Shown here: positions 54,218-62,776 of the stretch, piece by piece
How the letters are laid out: each line of letters opens with the position of its first letter
How positions within the stretch are numbered: the stretch's first letter is position 1
Source of the DNA: Streptomyces genisteinicus
Lineage (GTDB): Bacteria; Actinomycetota; Actinomycetes; Streptomycetales; Streptomycetaceae
NCBI RefSeq assembly: GCF_014489615.1
Contig: NZ_CP060825.1
Location: forward strand, 620,001-684,000
Length of the DNA: 64,000 nucleotides
Reading direction: 5' to 3'
The notes under the pieces: generated by a model
What the model was told of the DNA's origin: nothing
What the model saw: only the letters and a program-made list of their open reading frames with translations
Databases searched by the model: none
Position numbers and translations under genes: made by a program

Positions 54218-54687
54218 TGCGGTCCTCTCGTCGGCATCCCGCCCGGGTCGCCCCGACCGGGACGAGCGTCGTGGGCGGGTCCGGCGAGGGGCGGCCTGGC
54301 GGTGTCTTCCACGGGGCACTCCCCTGACCTGGCGGTCCGCGATCGGTGCGTTCACTGCGCTCGGCCCCCGAGCCTTCATTGAACTCCGGCCCGTCCGGCA
54401 CCGCCCGTCGGGCGCGCGGCGCCGGGGCGCGGTGCGGGCGGCGGATCGTCCCGGCGCCGAGTCTGCGGCGCCGGGACACGAGGGCGCGCGGCGGGCTGCG
54501 GCGGGGGCGGGGCGCGGCCCCTCGGGGCCCGGACCGCGGCCCGTCGCTCCGACGGCCCAGCGGCCGGGTTCCCGGATGGCGCAACGCACCGAACTGGGCG
54601 GTAGTGGGAGACAGCGCGCCCAAAACGGCGCTGCGCGAATCGAATGCTGCGGACCTGCACAGAAGGTCCGCGAACGGAGTCCGCACC
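54218..54687. other. Divergent promoter region without a gene
   Basis: A 470-nt gap between divergent genes. A 7-bp inverted repeat GCGGACC/GGTCCGC at about 54649-54671 lies just before the ribosome site of the gene at 54688. I see no clear promoter hexamers. Confidence 0.3.
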
Positions 54688-56004
54688 ATGACATCCGACC
54701 CCTACACCACGAACCCGGCCGACCACGACGACGCCCGGGGGCCGTCCGGCACAGCGCCGGCGGCGGAACCCCCGTTCGCCTCCGGCGCCTTCCTCGCCCT
54801 GCCGCCCGCGTCCCCCGCCGGCACCGCGACCGCGGTGGCCGTCACAGAGAAGCCCGACGACCCGGAGAGGGCGGCGCTCCGTTCCGGGCGTACCGGGGGC
54901 AGAGACCACGGCGCCGGGACGCCGGCCGAGCCGGGTGGGCGGGTTCCGGAGACGGATGCGGCACCGTCCGGCGCCTCTCCGGCAGCCGGCGGCGGTGCCC
55001 ACGACGGTGACGCGCCCGGCCACGCCGCCCACGACCGTGACGCGGACGACGGCGACGCCCACGACCGTGACGCGGACGACGGCGAACCCGTGCACACCCT
55101 CCTGCGGACGGCCGCGACCGAGCGTCCCCTGGAGGAGGTCGCCGCGCTGGTGACCCGGCTGCAGGAGTCGGGCGAGGTGTCCCGTCCCGCCGACGTGGCC
55201 CTGCGCGCCGCCGCGGTCGCCCGTCCGCTGGACGAGGTCCGCCGGCTGATGGCGCTGCTCAAGGAGTCGGGCCACGACCTCGACCAGGCGGACACCACGC
55301 TGCGGGCGGCCGCCGTCGGGCGCCCCGTCGACGACGTCGTCGAGCTCGTCTCCATCCTGGGCGCGGACAGCAGCGACTGGCGGTCCCCCGGCGGGACCGG
55401 CGGGACCGGCGGCACCGACGGCACCGACGGCGCCCACCGGGAGGCGGTGGCCGAGGCGGTGGCCGAGGCGGCCGCCGAGGAGGAGACGGGAAGCGGCGCG
55501 ACGGGCGGCCGGCGGAGCCGGCAGAAGCGCCCGGGGAAGGCCGCGGCGTGGCGCTCCTCCACGCTGGACAGCGCGCTCGCGGCCGGTCCGGCCGGTCACA
55601 GCGTGTCGCCCGCGCTGCGGTCGGTGCTGCGCTGGCCCGCCGCTCTCGCCCTGTTCGCCTGCGGGGTGATCCACGTCCCCACCGATCTGGCCGGCCTGCG
55701 CTCCGGCGGCTACGCGGAGACCCTGTCGGTCGCCGTCACGCTGCTGTGCCTGGTGGGCGGCGTCTGGCTGGCGCTCCGGGACACGCTGGTGATGTGGGCG
55801 GCGGCCGCGGGCCTCGCGGTCGGCATCATCGCCCTGCACGCGCTCGCCGGCGCGGGGACCGCGGATCTGCTGAACAGCAGCCTCGGTGACTCGTTCACCT
55901 GGGCCAAGGCGCTGGCCGTGGTCAGCGCGGCGGCCGCGGCCGGACTGGCGGGGACGGTGCTGGTGCGGCGTACCAGCCGGGCGGGCGCGGCCAAGGGGGC
56001 CTGA
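54688..56004 (+). CDS. Membrane protein with tandem helical repeats, 438 aa
   Basis: ATG at 54688 with CGGAG 8 nt upstream. The first 140 residues are low-complexity and acidic, including two copies of HDRDADDGD. Then come three tandem repeats of about 35-38 residues (about 143-245): LLRTAATERPLEEVAALVTRLQESG, its variants ALRAAAVARPLDEVRRLMALLKESG and TLRAAAVGRPVDDVVELVSILG. A Gly/Thr and Ala/Glu linker follows, then four membrane helices (about 310-425) and a basic tail. The N-terminal part is cytoplasmic. I do not know a function; the repeats look like a protein-protein interaction array. Lies divergent to the degenerate SpoIIE-type gene, so a link to that signalling protein is possible. 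Confidence 0.75.
   Translation: MTSDPYTTNPADHDDARGPSGTAPAAEPPFASGAFLALPPASPAGTATAVAVTEKPDDPERAALRSGRTGGRDHGAGTPAEPGGRVPETDAAPSGASPAAGGGAHDGDAPGHAAHDRDADDGDAHDRDADDGEPVHTLLRTAATERPLEEVAALVTRLQESGEVSRPADVALRAAAVARPLDEVRRLMALLKESGHDLDQADTTLRAAAVGRPVDDVVELVSILGADSSDWRSPGGTGGTGGTDGTDGAHREAVAEAVAEAAAEEETGSGATGGRRSRQKRPGKAAAWRSSTLDSALAAGPAGHSVSPALRSVLRWPAALALFACGVIHVPTDLAGLRSGGYAETLSVAVTLLCLVGGVWLALRDTLVMWAAAAGLAVGIIALHALAGAGTADLLNSSLGDSFTWAKALAVVSAAAAAGLAGTVLVRRTSRAGAAKGA
55027..55086 (+). repeat. Two 30-bp direct repeats inside the helical-repeat gene
   Basis: The 30-bp unit at 55027-55056 recurs at 55057-55086 with one base difference at the end. It codes AHDRDADDGD twice and is in frame, indicating a recent duplication. 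Confidence 0.85.
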
Positions 56005-56021
56005 CCCCGCAGCGCCCGCCA

Positions 56022-56058
56022 CGGTGCCCGGGACGGCCGTCGGCCGTCCCGGGCACCG
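56022..56058 (+). terminator. Perfect 17-bp hairpin terminator
   Basis: Arms 56022-56038 and 56042-56058, 3-nt loop, 18 nt after the stop of the helical-repeat gene. Confidence 0.8.
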
Positions 56059-56186
56059 GCGTGTCCGCCCCGTCCGCCCCGTCCGCCCGGTCCCGCGGAG
56101 CGAGGCGGGAACCGATCACCGGAAGGCCGAATTCCGGTCGTCTGCGCAGGTCGGGCCGGGTCTCCCGGAAGGGTTCCGGACGGCTC

Positions 56187-56211
56187 GTGTTGTTCCACGG
56201 CAGCTGGGTAC
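56187..56211 (+). promoter_or_regulatory. SigB-type promoter
   Basis: GTGT at 56187-56190, then 15 nt, then GGGTAC at 56206-56211. This fits the Streptomyces stress sigma factor (SigB family) consensus GNNT-N14-16-GGGTAY. It would start a transcript about 30 nt before the 60-aa gene. Confidence 0.55.
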
Positions 56212-56250
56212 GTGTCGGGCACAGCACGAACGTACTGAGGAGGTCCCTCC

Positions 56251-56433
56251 ATGGAGCAAGGCAGCAACCGGGTGAGCCGCCGCAAGGACGACGAGATGAA
56301 GCACGAGGTCGCGGGCTACCTGCGGGCCCGGCAGCAGCACACCCGCATGGACATGGCCGGCGACCCCGAGCCCGGCGCCGACGACGCGGCGCCCGGGAGC
56401 CCGGGCGTTCCGCGCTCCCGGCCCGACGCCTGA
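56251..56433 (+). CDS. Small hydrophilic stress protein, 60 aa
   Basis: ATG at 56251 with AGGAGG 8 nt upstream. The N-terminus MEQGSNRVSRRKDDEMKHEVAGYLRA and the later DPEPGADD resemble the short leader region of actinobacterial DUF2795-type or related small proteins (MxRGSxxxSxxxDDEMKxE...DPEP), which are often stress-induced. The product is charged, without membrane segments. A SigB-type promoter upstream suggests osmotic or oxidative stress control. Family link is tentative. Confidence 0.7.
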   Translation: MEQGSNRVSRRKDDEMKHEVAGYLRARQQHTRMDMAGDPEPGADDAAPGSPGVPRSRPDA

Positions 56434-56490
56434 CCGGCCCGCCGCCCGACCGACGGGCAGCTGTCCGGCCCCGCGCCGCTGCCGCGGAGC

Positions 56491-57150
56491 TCAGGCCCTC
56501 GGTTCGCCGTACCAGCGCCACGCCGTGCGGTGCGGCACGCCGGGCAGTCCGCCCCGTCCCGTGGCCCAGAGCAGTACGGGCCACGGGTCCCCGTCGGCCG
56601 TCACGTCCGGGAAGAGCCTGCGCAGCACCCGGGCGCAGAGCCCGCCGGGCGGCGTCCACACCAGACCGAGGCCCTGGGCCACGTCGTGGCTGTGGACCAG
56701 GGTCTCGACGACGCCCATGGCGGCGAACCCCTCCGGGTCCGAGGCGCCGAAGACGTGGTGGCCGCGGACTTCGGGCGGGGTGGTGCGCACCATCGCGGCG
56801 AGCATCGCGCCGCAGCTCTCCACCACCTGGGCGAGCCCCTCCGCCCCGGCGCCGGCGTCGGCGAACACGGTGTTCGCGGGGCCGCCCGGCCGGCGGCTGC
56901 CGTAGTGGAAGGGGACTTCGCGGTCGGCCGGCCCGCGGCGCAGGCCGAGCTGGGCGGCGTACGCGAAGAGGTCGTCGGCCAGATGCTCGACCGTCTCCCG
57001 GCAGTCCCAGGTGAGGGCGCCCGCAGGGCTGTCCCAGGGGGCGTCGGCGGGGGCGGAGCGGATCAGGTCCGCGCAGAGGAGCACGGCGCGGTCCACGTCC
57101 GCGGCGGTGACGGGATCCGGCGGCGCGGCCGGGAGGGAGTGGGACGGCAT
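56491..57150 (-). CDS. Maleylpyruvate isomerase/DinB-like mycothiol-dependent protein
   Basis: A 219-aa protein with the N-terminal fold of mycothiol-dependent maleylpyruvate isomerases (DinB-like four-helix bundle). Motifs are TWDCRETVEHLADDLFAYAAQLG (metal-ligand His) and MGVVETLVHSHDVAQGLGL (HSHD metal ligands). Members use mycothiol, the actinobacterial glutathione substitute; true substrates are mostly unknown. ATG at 57150 lies 6 nt after a TAGGGT -10, so likely leaderless; a GTG one codon upstream is less likely. Single gene. Confidence 0.8.
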   Translation of the reverse strand: MPSHSLPAAPPDPVTAADVDRAVLLCADLIRSAPADAPWDSPAGALTWDCRETVEHLADDLFAYAAQLGLRRGPADREVPFHYGSRRPGGPANTVFADAGAGAEGLAQVVESCGAMLAAMVRTTPPEVRGHHVFGASDPEGFAAMGVVETLVHSHDVAQGLGLVWTPPGGLCARVLRRLFPDVTADGDPWPVLLWATGRGGLPGVPHRTAWRWYGEPRA

Positions 57151-57156
57151 CACGGG

Positions 57157-57162
57157 ACCCTA
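57157..57162 (-). promoter_or_regulatory. -10 element of a leaderless promoter (isomerase-like gene)
   Basis: TAGGGT on the minus strand, 6 nt before the ATG at 57150. Confidence 0.45.
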
Positions 57163-57183
57163 CCGCGCGCCGGCGGCGAGCCG

Positions 57184-57223
57184 GGGCGGGGGCCGGTGCG
57201 GTTCCCCGCACCGGCCCCCGCCC
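57184..57223 (-). terminator. Perfect 18-bp hairpin after the cellulase gene
   Basis: Arms 57184-57201 and 57206-57223 with TTCC loop, 23 nt past the cellulase stop. Confidence 0.8.
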
Positions 57224-57245
57224 GTGGCGTCGTCCTGCCGGTGCG

Positions 57246-58364
57246 TCAGAGGACGGAGCAGGTCGTTCCGTTGAGCGTGAAGGCCGACGGTTCGGCGAAC
57301 GCGCCGGTGTAGGCCCCCTGGAACCCGAAGGACTGTGTGGCCCCCGCTTGGATTCGCCTGTTGAAGTTGACGTTACGTGCCGTGACCGCTCCGGCCGAGG
57401 GGGTGAGTGCGGCGTTCCAGGCGCTGGTGACCGACTGGCCCGAGGGCAGGGTGAAGCCGAGGTTCCAGCCGTCGACCGGGGCGGTGCCGCTGTTGCGCAC
57501 GGTCACCTCGGCGGTGAAGCCGCCCTGCCAGACGTTGGGGGTGTAGGTCACGGCGCAGGCCCCCGCCCCGGCGGGCGGCTCCTCCCCGCCCCCGCCGCCG
57601 TCGCCGTCCTCGACCGACGTGGAGAACGAGTGGACGGCGAGACCGGCGCCGCCCTGCCAGGGCTCGAAGCCGGCCTGGATGCTGGTCAGGTACCAGGCCG
57701 GGGCCGCCATGCCGCGGGCCACGGTCTGGTCGACGAAGTCCATCACGTCGAAGGACCAGCTCGGCAGGGCCGAGGGGGCGACGAAGGAGATGACGTCGTT
57801 GCCCCCGTTGTTGCCGGTCCACACCTCCCAGGTGCGGCCGCCGACGGTCGCGGTGTCCGTCCGCGAGCCGATGGGCTGGATCGGGCCGACGCGGTTGAAC
57901 CAGATCATGATCTCGGTGCGGTTGACGCCGTCCTTCTTGGGCTGGGGGTCGAGCCAGATGTCGAAGGAGGCGTTGTAGACGGCGTTCTGGACGAATCCGT
58001 ACGAGATGCTGGTGGGCACGGATCCGATGGTCGACAGCTGCTTGGGCAGCCGGGTGCCGGGCGAGCAGTTGGTGTAGTGGCAGCCGTCGAAGAGGGACGG
58101 GTAGGACTTGGGCGCCCCGTTGGTGGGGACCGAGCCGTCGGCGCGGGTCACCGTGAATCCGGTGTCCGTGGCGTTGACGCACTGGGTCTCGCCGGTGCCC
58201 CAGCGGTTGTTCTGGACGACGTAGCGGTTCTGGACGACGGTGCTGCCGTACTGTTCGCAGATCTGCACGTCTGCCTGTGCGGGCAGAGCCGCTGTCAGCA
58301 GGGCGGCGAGGGTGCCCAGCGTCAGCAGGACGGCCGTCCCGGCGGCTCGCAGTCGGTGCTTCAT
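57246..58364 (-). CDS. celB: GH12 endoglucanase with CBM2 (CelB-type)
   Basis: A 372-aa secreted cellulase very like CelB of Streptomyces lividans. Signal peptide 1-31 (cut after PAQA), GH12 domain about 33-255 with nucleophile Glu151 in NRTEIMIWFN and acid/base Glu234 in AGFEPWQGG, a Gly/Glu/Pro linker, and a family 2 carbohydrate-binding module (about 268-372) with the flanking Cys of that family. Hydrolyses internal beta-1,4 bonds of cellulose outside the cell. ATG at 58364 with AAGGGA upstream. A CebR box sits between promoter and start, so it should be induced by cellobiose. Confidence 0.95.
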   Translation of the reverse strand: MKHRLRAAGTAVLLTLGTLAALLTAALPAQADVQICEQYGSTVVQNRYVVQNNRWGTGETQCVNATDTGFTVTRADGSVPTNGAPKSYPSLFDGCHYTNCSPGTRLPKQLSTIGSVPTSISYGFVQNAVYNASFDIWLDPQPKKDGVNRTEIMIWFNRVGPIQPIGSRTDTATVGGRTWEVWTGNNGGNDVISFVAPSALPSWSFDVMDFVDQTVARGMAAPAWYLTSIQAGFEPWQGGAGLAVHSFSTSVEDGDGGGGGEEPPAGAGACAVTYTPNVWQGGFTAEVTVRNSGTAPVDGWNLGFTLPSGQSVTSAWNAALTPSAGAVTARNVNFNRRIQAGATQSFGFQGAYTGAFAEPSAFTLNGTTCSVL

Positions 58365-58393
58365 GGTGTCCCTTCAGCAGTGGGGGTATGCCT

Positions 58394-58407
58394 TGGGAGC
58401 GCTCCCA
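58394..58407. promoter_or_regulatory. CebR box TGGGAGCGCTCCCA
   Basis: A perfect 14-bp palindrome identical to the known CebR operator of Streptomyces cellulose genes. It lies about 13-26 nt downstream of the -10 element, where bound repressor would stop RNA polymerase. Confidence 0.9.
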
Positions 58408-58419
58408 TTCCGCTGACGG

Positions 58420-58448
58420 ACTGTAGGAGTGAATCGACTCTCTGACAA
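58420..58448 (-). promoter_or_regulatory. Promoter of celB
   Basis: On the minus strand TTGTCA (58448-58443) and TACAGT (58425-58420) are 17 nt apart. The transcript would carry a leader of about 50 nt containing the CebR box. Confidence 0.75.
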
Positions 58449-58494
58449 GACACGGCGCATCGATTGGTGCGTGCGTTCAACCCTTGTCGGCACG

Positions 58495-58528
58495 GCGGGG
58501 TGCGCGCCCCGCGCCGTGCGCACCCCGC
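58495..58528 (-). terminator. Hairpin after the VOC gene
   Basis: Eleven-bp perfect stem (58495-58505 and 58518-58528), 12-nt GC-rich loop, 23 nt past the stop of the VOC gene. Confidence 0.55.
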
Positions 58529-58551
58529 GGAACACCCGGTGGCGTGCGGTG

Positions 58552-59025
58552 TCAGGCGCCGTCCGCGGCAGCCCGCAGCGCGGCGACGTCGAGCTTGTGC
58601 ATCCCGAGCATCGCCTTCATCGCCCGCTGGGCCCGCTCGGGGTCCGGGTCCTCCAGGAGCTCGCCCAGCACGGCGGGCACCACCTGCCAGGAGAGGCCGT
58701 AGCGGTCCTTGAGCCAGCCGCACGGCCCCTCCTGGCCGCCCTCGCCCAGCCGGGACCAGTAGTGGTCGACCTCCTCCTGGCCGGCGCAGTCGACGAGCAG
58801 GGAGACGGCCTCGGTGAAGGGGAACTGCGGGCCGCCGTTGATGGCGGTGAACGGATTCCCGTCGAGCACGAAGTCGACGGTCAGCACGGTGCCCGCGGGA
58901 CGCGGGCCGGCGTCGCCGTAGTAGGACACGTGCGTGATCCGGGAGTCGGGGAAGACCGACACGTAGAACTCGGCCGCCTCCTTCCCCTCGGTGTCGAACC
59001 ACAGGTTGGGGGTGATGCGCGGCAT
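58552..59025 (-). CDS. PhnB-like VOC-fold protein
   Basis: A 157-aa protein of the vicinal-oxygen-chelate fold, PhnB/3-demethylubiquinone-methyltransferase-like subgroup. Typical parts are ITPNLWFDTEGKEAAEFYVSVFPDSRITHVSYYGD, VLTVDFVLDGNPFTAINGGPQFPFTEAVSLLVDC and the end DPERAQRAMKAMLGMHKLDVAALRAA. Despite the old name, members are mostly uncharacterised and are not shown to be methyltransferases. ATG at 59025 with TGGAG upstream. Single gene. Confidence 0.9.
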   Translation of the reverse strand: MPRITPNLWFDTEGKEAAEFYVSVFPDSRITHVSYYGDAGPRPAGTVLTVDFVLDGNPFTAINGGPQFPFTEAVSLLVDCAGQEEVDHYWSRLGEGGQEGPCGWLKDRYGLSWQVVPAVLGELLEDPDPERAQRAMKAMLGMHKLDVAALRAAADGA

Positions 59026-59199
59026 GTCTGCTCCAGGGCTCTCGTTCCGGCGCGCGGCCGCACCCGGGGTGCGGCGCGATTCCTCTTCCCCAGGGATGAC
59101 CCCGCGGGCCGCGGGAACTCACCGGCGGGCCCGTCCGGACGCGCGGGCGGGGCCCGGGTGCGGGTGCGGGGCCGTGGCGCACGGCGGAGGATGGAGGCG

Positions 59200-61635
59200 A
59201 TGACCGGATCCGTGACCTTGATCAGTGAGAGCCCGGAGGACCCGTTCTCGCAGGGTCGCGCAGTCTCCGTGGTGCTCGACCCGCGCGGCGTGATCACCGG
59301 CTGGAGCGGGCGGGCCCAGGAGCTGCTGGGGCATCCCGCCGCGGAGGTGCTGGGGCGCCCCGCGATCGACGCGCTGGTCCCTCCTGCCGACCGGGCGACC
59401 GTCCTGGAGGCCGTGGCCGCGTGCGTACGCGGCCACGGCTGGTTCGGGGTGGTGCCGGTCCTCGCCGCGGACGGCCGGACACTCGCCTTCGGCGTCCGGA
59501 TCCGGTACGTCGAACGGGACGGCGGAGCCGAGTGGTACGTCGTCGGGGCGCCCGCCGAAGAGGTCGTGCAGTGGGAGATCGACCGGTCGGTGATGGACGG
59601 GCTGTTCCGGACGTCCCCCATCGGGCTGTCGGTCCACGGGACGGACCTGAGGATCCTGCGGGTGAACCGGGCCGTCGCCCGCATCGGGGGCGTCCTGCCC
59701 CATCAGGCCCGCGGTTTCCGCATCGGCGACTTCCTCGTCCGCGAGGACGCCGACCTGATCGAGGACCGGATGCGGAAGGTCCTGGAGACCGGCACGCCCC
59801 TGATCTTCACGGAGCAGTCCTGCCGGCTGCTGTCCGCCCCGGGCAAGGAGCGGTACGTCGCCGTCTCCGCGTTCCGGATCCAGGACGCCATGGGCACGGT
59901 GCAGGGCGTCACCCTGATGGTGGAGGACGTCACCGACCGGTACCGGGCGCAGCGCAGGCTGGCGCTGCTCAGTGAGGCCGGCGCGGGGATCGGCACGACG
60001 CTGGACGTGGCGACGACCGCGGACGAACTGGCCGCGGCGGCCGTGCCGGGGCTCGCCGACTGCGCGTCGGTGGACCTGCTGGAACAGGTGAGCAGGGGCG
60101 AGGAGCCCGTCGCCGACGGGTCGGGCGGCGCGGTGCGCAGGACGGCGCTGCACAGTGTGATCCCGAAATCCGACCTGCCGATGTTCGCGGTCGGCTCGCT
60201 CAACGTCTTCCCGGCCGACTCGGTCCAGGCCCGGTGCCTGGCGTCCCGGCGGCCTCTGCTGGAGCCGTTCATCGACTCGTCGCATGTGCCCGAGGGGTAC
60301 GAGCACATGGACCTGGCGGGCCAGGGCGGCATGCACTCGCTGATGGTGGTGCCGCTGACCGCGCGGGGGCTGGTGCTCGGGTTCATGAGCCTGTGGCGTT
60401 CCCGGCTTCCGGAGCCGTTCGAGGAGGACGACCTGACGCTGGCCGGCGAGCTCGCCGCCCGTGCGGCCGTGGCCATCGACAACGCGCGCCGGTTCACCCA
60501 GCAGCGGCGCACCGCGGTCGCGCTGCAGCGCCGCCTGCTCCCGCGGGAGCTGCCGGTGCATCCCGCGGTGGTGGTGGCGCACCGGTACATGCCCGCGGGG
60601 GGCGCGGCCGGAGTGGGCGGCGACTGGTTCGACGTGATCCCGCTGTCCGGTGCCCGGGTGGCCCTGGTCGTCGGTGACGTGGTCGGCCACGGCATCAACG
60701 CGGCGGCGACCATGGGACGGCTCCGTACGGCCATCCACACGCTGGCCGATCTGGACCTCGAACCGGACGAGGTCCTGTCCCATCTCGACGATCTGGTGAC
60801 CCGGCTCGCGGGCGAGCAGGAACCCGACCAGGAGGGTGCCCCCGGTGAGCAGGTGGTGGGGGCGACCTGCCTGTACGCGGTCTACGACCCGGTGACCCGG
60901 CAGTGCTGCCTCGCCCGCGCGGGGCACCCGCCGCCGGTGCTGGTGAGCCCGCAGGGCGACGTGAGCGTGCCGGACCTGCCGGCGGGCCCGCCGCTGGGGC
61001 TGGGCGGCCTGCCGTTCGAGACCGCCGAACTGACGCTCCCGGAGGGGAGCGTGGTGGCGCTCTACACCGACGGGCTGATCGACGGCACGCGGCACGACGT
61101 GGACGCCGGGCTCGCCCGGCTCTGCCGCACCCTCGGCCGGAGCGGCCGCACGCTCGACTCCATGGCGCAGGACGTCGTGGACGCGCTGCTGCCCGCCCGT
61201 CCGGCGGACGACGCGGCGCTGCTGCTGGCGCGGACGAAGACGCTGGCGCCCGGGCTGGTCGCCACCTGGGAGCTCTCGGCGGAGGCCACGGCCCCGTCAC
61301 GGGCGAGACGCCTGACCGCCGAGCAGCTGGCCGCGTGGGGTCTGGAGGAGCTGGCCTTCACCACGGAGCTGATCGTGAGCGAGCTGGTGACCAACGCGTA
61401 CCGCTACGCGGGCGGTCCGGTGACGCTGAGGCTGATCCACCACCACCGGCTGATCTGCGAGGTCACCGACCCGAGCAGCACCTCCCCGCACCTGCGGCGG
61501 GCGCGCACCACCGACGAGGGCGGGCGCGGGCTGCTGCTGGTCGCGCAGCTGACCGAGCGGTGGGGCACCCGGCACGCCCGGGAGGGGAAGACGGTCTGGA
61601 CGGAGCAGCTGCTGCCCGGCGACACGACCGGGTGA
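59200..61635 (+). CDS. PAS/GAF/SpoIIE phosphatase with RsbW-like ATPase
   Basis: An 811-aa protein: two PAS-like domains (about 20-120 and 125-245), GAF (about 252-425), SpoIIE/PP2C (about 440-678) and HATPase (about 695-811). All metal ligands are present: VGGDWFD (Asp475), VGDVVGHG (Asp493), LYTDGL (Asp624) and PADDAALL. The ATPase has N-box ELIVSELVTNAYRYAGG and G-box DEGGRGLLLV. Such fusions join the phosphatase and kinase arms of partner switching in one chain. ATG at 59200 is preferred, since GGAGG at 59186-59190 abuts the in-frame ATG at 59191. Divergent from the VOC gene. Confidence 0.92.
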   Translation: MTGSVTLISESPEDPFSQGRAVSVVLDPRGVITGWSGRAQELLGHPAAEVLGRPAIDALVPPADRATVLEAVAACVRGHGWFGVVPVLAADGRTLAFGVRIRYVERDGGAEWYVVGAPAEEVVQWEIDRSVMDGLFRTSPIGLSVHGTDLRILRVNRAVARIGGVLPHQARGFRIGDFLVREDADLIEDRMRKVLETGTPLIFTEQSCRLLSAPGKERYVAVSAFRIQDAMGTVQGVTLMVEDVTDRYRAQRRLALLSEAGAGIGTTLDVATTADELAAAAVPGLADCASVDLLEQVSRGEEPVADGSGGAVRRTALHSVIPKSDLPMFAVGSLNVFPADSVQARCLASRRPLLEPFIDSSHVPEGYEHMDLAGQGGMHSLMVVPLTARGLVLGFMSLWRSRLPEPFEEDDLTLAGELAARAAVAIDNARRFTQQRRTAVALQRRLLPRELPVHPAVVVAHRYMPAGGAAGVGGDWFDVIPLSGARVALVVGDVVGHGINAAATMGRLRTAIHTLADLDLEPDEVLSHLDDLVTRLAGEQEPDQEGAPGEQVVGATCLYAVYDPVTRQCCLARAGHPPPVLVSPQGDVSVPDLPAGPPLGLGGLPFETAELTLPEGSVVALYTDGLIDGTRHDVDAGLARLCRTLGRSGRTLDSMAQDVVDALLPARPADDAALLLARTKTLAPGLVATWELSAEATAPSRARRLTAEQLAAWGLEELAFTTELIVSELVTNAYRYAGGPVTLRLIHHHRLICEVTDPSSTSPHLRRARTTDEGGRGLLLVAQLTERWGTRHAREGKTVWTEQLLPGDTTG

Positions 61636-61754
61636 CGGCGGGGCCCGCGCGCCGCGCCCGTCCGGCCCTCGGCCGCGGGCGCGCGCGGCGCGGGGGCCGG
61701 AGCGGACGGCGAGAGCGGGCGGTCCGTGACGGGCGCGGCGGCGGGCGGGCCGGT

Positions 61755-62603
61755 TCAGACGCGGCCCGCCGAGGCGTTCCAGTCGACGATCGGCATCGCC
61801 GCGCCCGCGGCCTCCCGTCCCCGACATCGGGCGTGGTGGCGGCGGGCGATGGCGTCGAGGTCGAGCAGGGTGCCGAAGGCCGGGTGGGCGGCGAGCCCGC
61901 GCGCGTAGGCCCACAGGGCGGGGTGGGCGGCGATCCTGTCGACCGCGTCCGCGTCGAGGTGCCAGCGGTGGACGGTGTCGAGCTGGACGAGGGTGGTCCA
62001 CACGTGGACGTCGGCCGCGGTGAGCCGCTCGCCCAGGACGAACTCCTGCTCCGAGAGGCAGCGTTCGAGCGAACCGAGGGCGTCGAGCAGGGTGCCGAGC
62101 GGCTCCGCGTGGGCCGCGTGCCCGATGCCCAGCTCCCCCGCGGTCTGCGCCGCCTCGTCGATGCCCTCGGCGCACATCCGGGCGACGGCCTCGATCCGCC
62201 CGGCCGTGCCCCGGGGGTAGAGCTCGGGTCCCGAGGTGCCGAAGCGCAGGGCGAGGTCGCGCTCGATGTCGGGGGCGTGGGTGCTGACGACACGTCCGGT
62301 CCAGGCGTCGCTCAGGACGGGGGCCGCCGCGGGGCCCCGGTGGTGGTGGGAACTGGCCTCGTAGAGCGGGCGGAGCGAGACGAAGCCGCCGTCCGGGGTG
62401 TCCGGCACGGCGGGCAGCAGGTCCACGGGCAGCAGGTCGCCGAGGCCGAGCAGCCGGTGGGTGACGGCGATGCGCAGCGAACCGGGGCAGGGCAGGGACA
62501 GGTGGAGCCGGTAGCGGTGGGGTGCGGCGTAGTGGCCGCTGCTCGTGTCGCATCCGATGCGGCCGCGGAACGCGGGCGCTGCGGCGGAGGGTGTGGCGGA
62601 CAT
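61755..62603 (-). CDS. Glutathione S-transferase superfamily protein, Xi/GHR-like
   Basis: A 282-aa thioredoxin-fold plus alpha-helical GST. The active-site motif CPGSLRIAVTHRLLGL has Cys39 and matches glutathionyl-hydroquinone reductases (CPWA...R in E. coli YqjG), and the C-terminal domain has FVLGERLTAADVHVWTTLVQLD. Actinobacteria lack glutathione, so mycothiol or another thiol is the likely partner. ATG at 62603 with AGGGAGA upstream. The leader peptide at 62777 on the same strand suggests control by sulfur or cysteine supply. Confidence 0.85.
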   Translation of the reverse strand: MSATPSAAAPAFRGRIGCDTSSGHYAAPHRYRLHLSLPCPGSLRIAVTHRLLGLGDLLPVDLLPAVPDTPDGGFVSLRPLYEASSHHHRGPAAAPVLSDAWTGRVVSTHAPDIERDLALRFGTSGPELYPRGTAGRIEAVARMCAEGIDEAAQTAGELGIGHAAHAEPLGTLLDALGSLERCLSEQEFVLGERLTAADVHVWTTLVQLDTVHRWHLDADAVDRIAAHPALWAYARGLAAHPAFGTLLDLDAIARRHHARCRGREAAGAAMPIVDWNASAGRV

Positions 62604-62746
62604 GCGTCTCCCTGGGGCTGATCGGTGGACTCAGGGGCGGGCGGCGGCCGCGGGTGGCGGGGCCGCGCGAAGGGAGGGCCCGGGCCCGGGGCGGCGTGTG
62701 AGGGCATCGGAAGGAGCCGGTCACGGGGCGGGCGGGGCCGGGAGGT

Positions 62747-62770
62747 CGCGGCGGCGGCGCTGCCGCCGCG
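62747..62770 (-). promoter_or_regulatory. Hairpin right after the leader peptide, possible attenuator
   Basis: Perfect 9-bp stem (62747-62755 and 62762-62770), 6-nt loop, 6 nt past the leader stop codon. Its position suits a translation-coupled attenuator. Confidence 0.45.
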
Positions 62771-62776
62771 GCGCCG

